Of a stretch of 64,000 bases of DNA, positions 11,101-23,424 are shown in pieces. Position 1 is the stretch's first letter; each line of letters begins with the position of its first letter. The notes under the pieces were generated by a model. It ran no database searches, was not told the origin of the DNA, and saw nothing but the letters and a program-made list of their open reading frames with translations. Source of the stretch: Megamerina dolium (Eukaryota > Arthropoda > Insecta > Diptera > Megamerinidae); contig OY978529.1 in assembly GCA_963854835.1 (NCBI GenBank), positions 37,878,055-37,942,054 of the forward strand, written 5' to 3'. The translations under genes were made by a program, and so were the position numbers.

Positions 11101-14100
11101 CTAAATTCAATGTTACTTTAGGGAATTTTAATTTCTTTACTGCGTGACTTATTTGTGACAGTTAAAATTCCTTCCAAATTTTTGGATATGCTTCATAGTT
11201 TAGTGGTTTAGTAGCAGAGAATTTGGTATTTATTATTCAAGAAACTCAATAGTATTTATTTTAGAAAAAATAAAGTTTTCTGGTTTCAAACAGAGCCTAC
11301 TATCTCAAAATAATTGACAATTTTTTCATTTTTAGTAAAAATAGAAGAAGAAGAAGAAGAGAGAATCTTCTTCTCTATTACAAACACTGAACAAAGCAAT
11401 GTCCCAATAGTTATATACTTCGTAAAAGGACCTTCGTTACTCTTGAGTTACCATTGTTAATCCGAGTTACAACTTGGCTTAATGTTGTAATACAATAAGA
11501 TATGTTTTGGTTGGTCCCTTAGACAAAATCTTTAATATTTTTATTTTTTCTTAATTTATTACGCTCAATTTAGAAAACGTATTATATAGTCTCGTATTTC
11601 TTGTTATTTATTTATCCATATGCAATTATCAAAATTGTTATACTTAAAATATATTATCCTGGGGCAGGTTAAATACAACTTTTTCAATAACTTATACAAT
11701 TTATTGGTATTATCTATGTTTGTAAATTTATTGATCAAATGAAAGTAGACTAGAATATATCAGAAATTGTTATACAACCGAAGTACTTACATAAAATCAT
11801 AGTTCGATAACATATGGAATTCGAAAGAAATCAGTTGTTTAAAATCTTTTACAACCCATTAGTAGAATAATGTCATTGAAAATATGAACCATAAAATGTT
11901 GGACATTTTATATTTCTCATTCCATGAATCTACTAGAGAAAGAATATTTTCTTATTTTCATTTTTTTATATTCTTATCATTTCACTATGGATTATTTTTA
12001 TTTGTATTTTTTGTTTTGCTTGCACATTCATTTAAAATGAGAGGAAAATTGCTCATTTATCAGTTGTATCCCATCGCGAAAATACTCGTAAATAGTCATA
12101 CATATTGTATGTAGATGTTTACAATTTTATATTTTTGATTTTTTGTCGCGATATTAATAGGATCAGAATCATGTTTATGTATTGGTTTTGTTTTCCTTTA
12201 TTTACTTCTACAATTGGTTTTGAGTAAAATTGAAGAAATGAAAAAAATAAACAAGAAAAAATGGGGGGAAAACTGGAGAAGGCACTTCGAGTTGTACTAG
12301 AATCAATAATCTTATGGCAGATTGATAAGGGGAAAAAAGTTGGAATATATAAGGAAAGGATATGCCAAATGCTAAGCTACGATTGAATTCAAATAAAATT
12401 TGTTCTTCATCTTTATTTTGTTTATCGGATTTGTTTGGTTTTTGTTTTTTCTTTTCTTTTTGTTTTTGTTTTTTTTTGTATCGAAGGATTCATGCTAAAG
12501 TAGCGAAAATCTCTGCGACATTGGTAGTCGGTTTGGCTTATACATGTCTCTTATATCTATTGATCTTATTATTGTTGTTATTTTTTTCGGCGGAGTTTTT
12601 TCTTTTCTCGATATTATACTTGGTCACAAATAAAAAGCAACTACATTGATTGTCTTGTTGCTATACTGGAATTATTTTTTATTGCCAGCAATCACTGACT
12701 GGCATTGTTATTATATGAGGATTTACTTATGTACGTCTATATCTCTATACTTCTATACCTATTGCCAATACGTACATTTAAAATATTCGAAATATGGATT
12801 AGGGAAAAAGAAAGAGGCATTTATTAGTCGAATTGGAAGTCGTAAACAAAGGTCAAAGATGTTCCTTGAAAACTGTAAGCGTCCTCTTGCCAGTAGCTAT
12901 TTACTGGCTTACTTACTTTTCCTGCTATTATAAGAGATTTTATTTGATTTTGGCCCAATGTAGAAAGCTCCGTCAGTCGTAGCTGTTCTTCGCTTCGATT
13001 AGTGCTTGATACTTTCGTCTGAGTTTCGCCTAAAAAGCTTTTGTTGCAAAGCTCTTAAAGTAGCATTATCAGAGTTTTAATATTATTGACTATCCAATAT
13101 AAGTGGATTGTTTTCAATATTGTCTAAACGCTCAGCAATAGTGAAAGTGAAGGTCACTCTATATTTTTCGACGCCTCTAAGGGCGTCCATAAGGGAGTAT
13201 CACAGACAGTGAGGAATACAAAGGGTAATATTTTACTAAATCAATACTAAAAGTATACAATGGGCCCATTAATATTGCCCCAAATTTTCTCCAACTTCTC
13301 AGAGAGGTGTGTCGTCTGGTTTTGTTTTGGTAGAATGTAACATTTCGTTATTACAATGCAACCGCACCATATCTTAAGGGTTAGGCTCAATTCTTTTACC
13401 CCAATCAATAGTAAAAATATGCTAAAAGATATTAATAGTAGTAATACGTAGTAGTAGTAGTAGTAGCCACAAATGCATCTTGCTCATTTTGTGCATTCAT
13501 TGAGGCATTTCAAGTATCTTCAACGAGAATAGGAATAGGATGAGCAATTCAAATAACAAGTTACGACAATTTGTATTGTTACTGCTGATCGTTGTCATGG
13601 TCGTTGGTCTTATTGGTTATACATACATATTTATAAACGAGTGCATGCATACACTCCTCAATATGATAGTATGGATGATGTCTTATTATTGATGTTGTCG
13701 ACAAGAATAAGAACAACAATGACAACGATTTGTTTGTTCATTTCTTACGAGTATTATGATTGCTGCTGGTTGACTGGCTGACTGGTTGGTTGGTTGGTTG
13801 GTTGGTTGGTTATTGCTTTTATATGAGCATGTGTATATGTACTGTTCTGTTTCGGATTTTAAGCTATTATCCTTATTGCCACTAAAGCGGTTTTTATTAT
13901 GTTCAATTGTTGTTTCAGTCAGCAGCGCCAACAGCCAGCAGTAAAATGAAATATATAATTTGATGTATGTCGTCAACATTTTGTGTACTGAGTAATTGTT
14001 GTCTGTTCGGGTGGTTGTTGTGGTTTGTTATTAAAGCAACATTTAAATTTTTACGATACATAAACATTGATAAGAGATATATTTCCATTTATTTATGGGA

Positions 14101-14408
14101 TTTTTTTAAAGCATTTATAAATGATTTTTTTTAAGAATAGATAAATAGGGAAATGTTGATAATTTGGAAATAAGTGATTGTATATTCATGATATTAATAG
14201 CATAGAGGTTGATATGATATTGAATGTTGTAATGGCAGAGCAATGTAATGTGATGAATACCGATTTGAAATCCAAAATTAAATTTTGCTACTCAGTCTTT
14301 ATTGTTTATTTTTGAAAGGGCTCATAGGTAGAACTGAATATACGATAATTTGATTTGCTTTATATCAGAGAATATTTATTTGTTTAGCAGATTATACTTA
14401 TTGTAGTT
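11101..14408. other. Gene-free AT-rich region
   Basis: I see no supported gene. The long hydrophobic frames between 11.9 and 12.9 kb arise from T-rich low-complexity DNA. A (GAA)n run lies near 11345-11360, a short (TAG)n near 13448-13465, and a TTGG microsatellite at 13783-13811. Confidence 0.5.
13783..13811. repeat. (TTGG)n microsatellite
   Basis: About seven uninterrupted TTGG units. Confidence 0.9.
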
Positions 14409-15173
14409 AATAAATATTTCGTGGAACATCATTGGGAAATATGGTAACTCATTATCTATTTTTAATTGATTTTCAGAAGCTCTTTTATAGTCATATGCCA
14501 TTTTTAACCCATTGTTAGTGTCGGCGGATGATTATAGTGTTCTAACAAAATATTGCTGCTAATATTTTACGATGGGTTACTAAACATGATTGATGTAAAT
14601 TCGATGAAAAACACGAATTTTGTAGGACAGCGTCTCGAAAGGTTGGAGATACAGGGTTAGCATATTTGTAGGAAATGTTCATGTAGCAGAATTATTGGCG
14701 GTCGATCATACATTTCACTACTCTAGAGTCTATTCCTAGGTAATTATGGGGTTAATTGTAAATTTTTAGGTGCATTTAAGATCTTTTTGTGGGGGAACCG
14801 ACCTAAGTCGAAATATAAGGTAAAAGCAAGTTTAATAAAAATGTTGAAGAGTAAAAATTAATGCGGGTCGATTCTAATTTTACTTTTCTAGAGATATTGT
14901 GTGCGCGGTGGGAGCGAAATTAACAAGAAAAAAAAGTAAATTTTCTCAGGCAGCATCTCTAAGGGTAATAAGTATGTATATTCGGCATAGATTCATCATA
15001 GATTCTTCACCTCTCTATGGGCACTATGCGAATGGTGGATGTGAATTAAAAAAAATAATAGCTCACTTTTGCAAGAAGCTCCTTTGAAAAGGTGAGGTAG
15101 GGGATAAGTATGTTCCGAAGAAAAGTTGACGAGAAAACAGTTAATAAGTTTCGATCATACCCTTAAAACTTCT
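14409..15173 (+). repeat. Tandem duplication, first copy
   Basis: The block starting GGAACATCATTGGGAAATAT (about 14422) and ending near CTTAAAACTTCT (15170) is repeated immediately downstream. Shared landmarks include TGTGCGCGGTGGGAGCGAAA (14899 and 15481) and TATTCGGCATAGATTCATCA. This copy holds about 170 bp (roughly 14570-14740) that the second lacks. Confidence 0.8.
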
Positions 15174-15765
15174 GGAACATCATTGGGAAATATGGTAACC
15201 CATTATCAAAGTTATTATTGATTTTAAGTTGCACTTTTAAAGTCATATGACATTTTTAACCAATTGTTAGTATCGGCGGATGATTTTAGTGTTCTAACAA
15301 AATATTGCTGCTATTCCTAGGTAATTATGGGGTTAATAGTAAATTTTTAGGTGCATTTAAGATCTTTTTGTAGGATAACCGTTCTAAGGAGCAAATATAG
15401 GGTATAGGTAAGTTCAAGAAATATGTTGAAGAGTAAAAATTTATGTAGGTGGATTCTAATTTTACTTTTCTAGAGGTATTGTGTGCGCGGTGGGAGCGAA
15501 ATTAACAAGAAAAAAAAATAAATTTTCTCAGGCAGCATCTCTAAGGGAAAAAAGTATGTATATTCGGCATAGATTCATCATGGATTCGTCACCTCTCTAT
15601 TGGCACTATGGGAATGGTGGATGTGAAATAAAAAAAAAAATAAAAGCTCACTTTTGCAATAAGCTCCTTTAAAATGCTGAGGTAGGTGGCAAGTATGTTC
15701 AGAAAAAATGTTGAAGAGAAAACAGTTAATAAGAGTTGGTCATACACTTCAACCCTTTAGAAGAA
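15174..15765 (+). repeat. Tandem duplication, second copy
   Basis: It repeats the preceding block with point differences. Its offset to copy one is about 754 bases at the beginning and 582 bases in the second half, so about 172 bases are missing after CAAAATATTGCTGCT. Small methionine-led frames in both copies are parallel but have no recognisable product. Confidence 0.8.
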
Positions 15766-17565
15766 ATTTAGGGTATGTTAATGAATATCTTCACTTTCAT
15801 AATTTTTTTTTGGATTAGGAATGAAATGATTGAGTCAAACTAACCTCCGATTTAAATTTAGCAACCAAAAATATTAAGAAAATATTTAATTCATTTGGCA
15901 AAAAAGACGTTTTTAGTATTTCGTGTGCCCGCGTAATCGGATCTAGTGACGATGAAGAAAGCTAAGCCAGAATTTCTTCCGGTATTGTTGTTTGTATTAA
16001 ATTTGTGCTGTTTTGGAAGAGATCTACTTATATTACGATACCACAAATTTCAGTATAACTTTAATGGCATTTCCTTTTCTGAGCTTTGTCATAGAAATTT
16101 ATTAAAAGCGAATTTTAAATACCAAAAACTAGCTGAGCATTGTTTTGAAAAAGCATTTTTCTGTCTTACTAGAAAAAATATGCATTTGTTTAAGTAGAAC
16201 CAGTGAATTGAACCGGCTACTCATGCTCAGAAGTCTAAAGTACTAACTACTTTGGTTTCTGCTCTTTATTGGTATTTGGTTTTATATTTCTTTACCGAAA
16301 AATTAAAAGCATGACTGTTTCGGATTTCATTCGAAAAAGTCCTTCAAATATTCACATTTCTCTGCAAATTGTATATTTGCTTATTCTTATTCATAGGAGC
16401 AAGTAGAGTCGTATATTTGAACTGCTTATTCATGCAAAAAAGACTAAAGTCCTGCTTCTTAAATGCATTTAAGAATTTCTCTAATAAAAAATATTATTTT
16501 TGCTTTGCAAAAGTCCTTCAAATATTCACATTTCTCTGCAAATTTTCTATTTAGTTATTCTTTAAAAGTTGAGAAATATGTAAATGTACTTTACAAATAC
16601 AATAGGCTTAACACTTTCTGAGAGCAATAGATTATCATTTAAATATTTAACACATTTTCAGCGTATTTAATAGGCCACTCAATAATTCAATAGCATTTTT
16701 GCTATTGTTAATAACAATTACATTATAATGGTATGCATATGGAATGCTCTAGTGCACACATGCATACTCGTACATGCATAGAACGTCGTAACATTGAGGC
16801 CAATAATATTTACTGCCGGGTCAACTTTTTATTTACTAATAAAAGTTTTGATAAAGGAAATTCTCGTACGTTAGAGAGTAAACTCTCTCGTTGGTTGTTC
16901 AGAAAAAAAAGAAAATAGCAAAACTTTTTATGTGTTGAGTTGTTGTTGTTGCTTTTGTTGGAAAATTGAAATTTATGGTAAATGCACTTTTATAAATAAG
17001 TATATATATATGTATGTATCTATGAATGTGAATATTTGAGTACTATTTTCATCGTACTTTTTCTTTAACTTGTACTTACATCTTCGTCTTACATGCTATT
17101 CAAATGGAAAGATTGCTTTTGGAGAAAAAATATTGAAATATTTTCTCAACATGACTACTCTTATGTATTTTTACTGCAAAATTATTGTATGTATTTGGCA
17201 ACGCTGTGGTTTTGTGACAGTTGACAGTTGACATTTAAGTAAGAAAATTCATTGAATTGCAATTTTTGTACGATAGAAATATAAAAGCGGTGCAAACATG
17301 TAAATAAATTTATGCTGCATCTGGTCTTTATTCATTTCAATCACTTTTCAGTGGAAAATTTAGATGTCAACCCATATTTTAGAAATCATTTAAGTATTCT
17401 GTGAGTTTAGTGAAAAGTTTTAATGTATTCATCGTATAGTTTTGACTTTGCTCAGTCAAACAATCTTTTTTAGATCGGAAACACCTTTGTGCTAACTCAT
17501 AGCCTTAGTCCAACATACCTGTGAGAATTTTTTGTTTCAGTTTTCAAGCGCTTAATCTTTAATAC
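15766..17565. other. Gene-free region with a short tandem duplication
   Basis: A 36-bp sequence (AAAAGTCCTTCAAATATTCA and following) occurs at 16335-16370 and again at 16509-16544. Weaker similarity around it (16200-16560) suggests degenerate units of about 175 bp. Nothing else can be supported. Confidence 0.5.
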
Positions 17566-17880
17566 ATACTTACTTATGTGGCCATTATAACCGAAAGTCG
17601 ATTTAAGCCGAATTTAGCATGCTTCGCCCGCCAAATATTTCCTTCGCTAGCTGCAGTACTTGGTCTTTCCACCGGAGATTAGATCTGCCTCTTCTGCGTC
17701 GTTCATCAACGGGTTCCGAATATAACGCCTTCTAAGCCGGAGCGTGTTCTTCCATTTGCTCGACATGACATAGTCAACGTAGCCATCACTCTTTCTTGGG
17801 TTTTCTTGAGGGTTTGGCGCAGTGTGAAAATCTGATCGATGATGGATTTGTCAGGTCTGAAGCCACACTTATAAGGTCTT
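17566..17880 (-). mobile_element. RTE-like LINE 3' fragment with internal deletion
   Basis: Read on the minus strand it ends with the family 3' end, GGTTATAATGGCCACATAAG-like sequence plus short AAGT units (17566-17590). Before it lies coding sequence equivalent to the C-terminal region of the LINE at 23.4-25.3 kb. From about 17775 to 17878 it jumps to the region equivalent to 24,100-24,185 (GGCTTCAGACCTG near 17860 on the minus strand). The middle of the reverse transcriptase has been lost. It is a pseudogene fragment. Confidence 0.8.
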
Positions 17881-19549
17881 TAGTCTTTAATAAGTTGTTA
17901 AACATGAATAGAATTTGACGTTGAAATTTTAATAATACAACCATGCAGACCAGACCATTTGGTTAAGTTTTATCCAAACTCGCGTATTATTCTAAATTTG
18001 GTTTAAAAACAAAGCCAATTGAAAGAAAAGAAGTAGAGCACTGTAAGTAGAATAATTTTTCCCCAATTCAATATATAAGTACTAGCTTGACGCATGCACA
18101 CGTGTGTTAACGCAATTCTTGTTGTTGTTGTTGTTTCTGTGTTTGCTGAACTAAACTTAATGCAATATTTTTTATTGAACACAAAAATCTACTCTCACAC
18201 ATTTGCATTTCTACGAGTATGAATGTATGCAGAGTTTTGAGAAACCAAAGATGTCCTTAATAAACCCTAAATATCGTGTATGTATATGTGGTGTATTTTT
18301 TGTTGTTGTTCATCTATAATACTAAGAAAAAACAAATTTTCTTAACCCACTTTATTTGCAAAATATTTGTCCTCCCGAAACCAACGAACATTTTCTAACG
18401 TTTCACCTAAAAGTATGCAATATTTAAACACACACACACAAATATGAATGCTCATATTCAAGTTGAAGAACACTGGGAGTAACGAAGCCAATTTTTTAAG
18501 CATATAAATTCCTACAATTCCAAATGTGTTATGTATTATTTTTTTTTTTTTGTACAAGATGACTATGCTCTATGGCTGCAAAAACAGGACACGAACTCAC
18601 AAACTGAAGTAGCTAGCATACCAATACACGTACTTAGCATGGCCCTTAAATAAATATTTTCACAGTAGGAATGCATGGTTGAAGTTATATATATAAATAT
18701 AGCTAGCTATGTATTATTTTTGCCTTTTTGTGCTTGGACGCTTTTCTTTGGCCATAGTTCTTGCATACTTCTTATCTATTTAAAGGATTTTCTATTCGTA
18801 CATATAAGCATTTTGGGTTGTTCTTAAGAATATATGTAAATACATTTGTGTGCATTGCTGGTTTTAGGCAAATAGAAAAATTCTTTTATATCAGAGATAG
18901 TTGGAGGGCGCTGATTCTGGTAATGTAGGCACATACGTGTGTGGTTTTAAATTAATATTGAATATATATTTACCTACTTATATATTATTTCTATTTGTAA
19001 GACTTTTGAAGAATTCAAAAAAAAAAAAAAAATAAAAATTCTATATACTAGATGCTGATAAAAGAGTGTATGAGCAGCATACTTTTAGGCGTTATTATTC
19101 TTAAACAACTTATGACAATTTTTCATGTACTCATGTATGCGTATATAATTCTCTATTCATTGCTGAAGAAAATAAAAATAATATTGTATGTAACTACCTG
19201 CTATAGTTAAGAAAGGACTTGAATATGAAAATGTGTTTTGTCTATTATATGTGCATACCTAAGTGTATAGTTTGAATAGAAAATTATTGACTTGCATTTT
19301 TTGAATAGTTGTTTTGAAGTTTCTTTGCAATTCTTTAGTTGTTCTTTTTTTTGTATAATAATAATAATAATATTCCATAATAAGTAATTTCAAGTAAAAT
19401 CTTCAGTTCAAGATGGTAGTACACTCTCTTGAAAATGAAAAGAAAGAAGAAAATAAATGAATGAAGTCGTAATAGTGTCATATAACACTAATTATGAAAA
19501 TCTCAAAAAAATTTTTATAAAATTTTATATTATTATTCATACTCTAAAT
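17881..19549. other. Gene-free AT-rich region
   Basis: No gene or RNA is supported. It contains short A/T runs and a GTT-rich stretch near 18117-18135. Confidence 0.5.
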
Positions 19550-20149
19550 AATCTTACAATTCTTCCTCGTCGATTTGTAAAAAATATCTGTAAATAAGTT
19601 TTTGAGAAAATCAAGTCAAAAGTTACATTTATTCATTTATTTGAAGAAATTTGAATATTTTGTTTGTGTTTAAAAAGAGAAAAAATATAAAAAAAATTAT
19701 AGCATTAAAACTTAAAAAATGATGAAAAGTTCTAAAACATGTTATTAAAAAAAATAATAATTTCAGAAAAATTGTGAAATATGTAATAAGTTTCTTCTTC
19801 GTCGAGTTTAGAAAATATTTAAAAGCAAAGTTTTTAGGAAGTTGTATCGAAAGTTTCGCTTTTTGTATTTTTAAGGAATTAAACATTTTATAATTCTTTA
19901 TTTATAGTTGAAAATATTTTAGTTTTTGCTCCAAGATAGTAAAATTAGAAGTAAGCTGAAGGCCATAGTAATCATAGCTTTAAGCATTTACTAAGCTTAT
20001 AATTTTAATTATAAATTAAAAATTTATAATTTTAATTATAAATTTTTTGTAAAGAAATAAATAAATAAAATTTCAGTTTTTAAATAGGTTGGTTTGAAAT
20101 AATTCGAAAAAAATCGAGCATATTCAAGATTAAAAAAAAATTAAAAAAA
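19550..20149. other. AT-rich sequence, probably the older part of the array
   Basis: It holds a 21-bp direct repeat (19997-20017 and 20024-20044), largely self-complementary. No gene seen. Confidence 0.4.
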
Positions 20150-21085
20150 AAAAGAACTAAAATCTATGATAAAGGTTCCAGAATTTGTTTTCTCAATCAG
20201 AGAAATTTCGGATTTTATAAAAAATTTAATTTTATCAAGTGTTTTAAAAGAAAATTTAGAAAATCGATGAAAATACAATCTTGCGTTTTGCCTCTTAATT
20301 AGATGAGTACAGATTAGATTAAAAAATATTATATTTGATCAAGATTGTAAAAGCTAAAATTCTGGCAGTTTTTTGAAAAACAAATTTTTGAAAAAGAAAA
20401 ATTTCAAAAATATTTGAATATTTGGAGGAGCAAATTTAGAAAATCTACGAAAATATATTCCTGTGTTTTATTACTCAATTAGTGAAATTTCGAATCGTTT
20501 TGAAATTATATTCCATCAACGTTTTAAAAGCTAGAATATTGTAATTTTTCGAAATAGTGAGAAAATTTAGAAAATCTTTGAAAGTAGGTGCCGATGTTTT
20601 CTTTTTTTTAATCAATATTTTAAAAGTTAAAATATTTGATTTTTTTAAAAGGAAATTTTTGAAAAAAATGAAACTTTTGAAATTTTGGGGAGAAAATTTT
20701 TAAAGTCAAGTAAAATGAGCTTTAGGAGTTTTACTTTCGAAATTTCGAATTTTTTTGAAATTACATTTTATTACTATTTGAAATGTTGGTATTTTTTCTA
20801 AATATAAATTTTTGAAGAAAAATGAAAGCTTCGAAATTCTAAAGAAGAAAATGTAAAAAATCGACCAAGATAATATTAGTTCCAACACTTTCATTCTCAA
20901 TCAGATAAATTTTAAATTAATTGTAATTGTTCTCAAAATTTTTAGATCTAAATAGTTGTAATTTTTTTTAAAACAAATTTTTTTGAAAAAGAAAAAAATA
21001 AGAAAATGTTGAAATTTTGAAGGAGAAAATTTAGAACATCGATGAAATTAAGTTCCAGGGTTTTGTTTATCAATCAGACAACAAT
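20150..21085. repeat. Degenerate AT-rich tandem array, unit about 130-180 bp
   Basis: The phrase GAAAATTTAGAAAATC or a close variant recurs near 20251, 20429, 20562, 20692, 20847 and 21025. Most occurrences are followed after 20-40 bases by GTTTT-CTCAATCAG-like sequence and AAATTTCGAA. Units have diverged and lost length. Weaker related sequence may extend left to about 19550. The array stops where the mariner relic begins. No coding function. Confidence 0.6.
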
Positions 21086-21310
21086 GACCGCTTCATAGAA
21101 ACCAATTCCAACACTATCGTGACATTTCTTCATGTTGGGGAAACTGAATATAGTCGCAGCTGCCAAATCCGGATATAATGCTGGATGATGGAGTAATTCG
21201 TAACCTAATTCAAATAATTTTCCCATTGATACTGCGGACTTGCGCATTGTCCTGGCGGTAGATAAGTTTTCCCTCCGCAAATGCGATTTATTCTGCTTTA
21301 AATCAAATGT
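21074..21310 (-). pseudogene. Mariner-like transposase relic
   Basis: The minus-strand frame of about 68 codons reads SVSMGKLFELGYELLHHPALYPDLAAATIF in two parts; ELGYELLHHP and LYPDLA correspond to the stretch before the third catalytic Asp in mariner transposases (typically ELLPHPPYSPDLAPSD). Upstream in the same frame is LLDTFDLKQNKSHLRREN, again mariner-like. The third Asp position is lost (AATIF where ASD-like sequence is expected) and the HDNA motif is not intact. Only a fragment of about 80 residues remains. Confidence 0.65.
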
Positions 21311-22785
21311 ATCTAACAGATCTACGTAATATTAGCCATGACAATCACCTTACGGATAGTTTTTTATTAATTTTTTTTTTTAGGATACAGTTTTTTTCGT
21401 GCAAAAACTAGTGTTTAATAAGCACAAAAAATTCATTTTTTTCTATTTCTACGAAAATACGAAATGGAAATAAATTCTATCTTATTTCTTTCATCTATAA
21501 AGTTAAATTGAAGTTGCTTGCAACTACATATTAGCTATACCACAACTTCTTTAGCCTTTCTAAATGAATGCAATTCAATTTGAAAATACATGTAAATATT
21601 GTTGCTAATTTTTTCTTGTACATCGGAAACTTCAAACTAACCTAATTTATATGTAAGTTTTTCCATGTTTTATTTATGGCTCTTATTCTATTTGGACAAA
21701 CGAAGGATGTACCTGAAATGGGAAACAAGTTAAATATGCTAAAATGATGATGTACGAGTAGAAGAAAAACGCTAAAAAGAGTATTTAATTTTTTTTTCAT
21801 AGAATCCGAAGAGTATTATAGAAGCAAATGAGATAGATTGTGACATGATGTACTACTACAAGATGTACTACATATATAAGTTATCTTATGCCATAAGAAA
21901 TGTATGAATAATATTATAGGAAATTGCATTGACAATTTTACTTTCATTCCGTTATTTTATATACAGCTTATACATACTTCTTTCCTCTTTATACTATTTT
22001 TGCATATCCTTTATCAACGTTATTAATATGTTTTTCTTCTTCTTCTTCTTTTGCACTTTAATAAAGTATAATCAATATAAGTGTTGTTTTTACTTTATTG
22101 AATGAATATACAATATGTAATAAGATGGATCAGTATAGTATATAAAAACGAAATACAAAATCAACTGATAATTTCCTTTTTAAATGCGAATCATAATAAA
22201 ATTGACATCATCTCTCATCATCGTCATCGTCGACTTTTGGTGCATCAAAGTTTTTTTTTTGATTGCTGTTCTTGTTCTTATAATTGTCACATACTACATT
22301 CATTTATTCATGGCCAGTTCATTTCGTTGTAATTCAATTTCCTCTCAAAATGAAATACAATAGCGTGGACAAAGTAAAGAGATGTTTAAATTGAATTGAG
22401 TGAAATAAATAATGATATGTATGTTACGAGTTTATACGATCGTAATATCGTTTTTAATACATTATAATGTATGATGCATTAGTGTTGTGTTTTAATTATA
22501 ATCTTAATAGCACAATTTTTCTGAAACGTACTTACATGAATATACCCTAAGGCCGCTTTTATTGCATCAAGATGGAGATTTCGTTTCAGAAGGGGGAATA
22601 ATATGCTCCTAAAAAAGTCATATAATTTTTTTTGAAAACCTTTAAGAGAATGATTTTACAAATATACTCCATAGAGGTTTTTACTAATAGCTGCTTAACG
22701 TATGAACATTCTTATATGAGAGAATAATACCAGAACTCCACATAATACAAAATAGAATGTCGGACGGACGAGAATAATCACAATT
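21311..22785. other. Gene-free AT-rich region
   Basis: No gene is supported. A (TTC)n run lies near 22033-22050. Confidence 0.5.
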
Positions 22786-23130
22786 GAGAAACGAAAACCA
22801 CACTCACCAAGTCTCTCATATTGTCTGTCCTTATATATGGCGCCGAATCTTGGACAATTTCCACCTCAGATATGAGATGTTAAGAGTTTTGGAGAGAAAA
22901 TTCCTACGCAAGATCTTTGGACCTATTTGCGTTGGTGGCGAGTATCGAATAATATACAACCATCAGTTGTATGAGCTGTATGCCGACATCGACATAGTGA
23001 GGCTCATTAAAATTCAGCGGCTGCGTTGGCTAGGTCTTGTCGAGTGAATGGAAGAACACGCTCCGAATAAGAAGGTATTATATTCGAAACCCGCTGTTGG
23101 ACGACGCAAAAAAGGCAGATCTAACCCCCG
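22786..23130 (+). mobile_element. RTE-like LINE C-terminal fragment
   Basis: It parallels 24,815-25,130 of the longer copy downstream. Frame pieces read RKIFGPICVGGEYRI and RLRWLG, with several frame changes. It runs into a short repeat of an internal phrase, GCCGATATTGACATAGTAAA (about 23133), which in the intact order lies before, not after, the preceding segment. This indicates a rearranged or chimeric copy. Confidence 0.75.
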
Positions 23131-23424
23131 GTGCCGATATTGACATAGTAAAGCGCATCCGAGGCATATTTGTTTTTTTCATTGGGGGTATTTTTTATGT
23201 GGCGGGTCCCAAACCCAACGCACAACCTCTAACCGAGGAGATTTTCGCCACTCACTTCAGCCGCCTCCCAGCGGGTGCCAGGAAGACGTTGCCCGGTGGT
23301 CGCCACATGGAGGGCCCCCATTAATAATAATGAAAGCGCCATCACAGAGTAAGCAGAGCAAGCTATATGACTACCCCTCATTAACAAATAAAGGTATCAT
23401 CACATAGCGCTCAGATCAAACTAC
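23131..23424 (+). other. GC-richer block in front of the RTE-like LINE
   Basis: After the internal LINE phrase, 23160-23330 is clearly richer in G and C than its surroundings, with GGCGGGTCCCAAACCCAACG and CCGCCTCCCAGCGGGTGCC. It may be upstream element sequence (5' part of the same LINE family or another repeat). I do not recognise a product. Confidence 0.35.

Noticed and set aside
11884..12933. Small membrane proteins
   Set aside because: Leucine/phenylalanine-rich frames follow directly from T-rich DNA.
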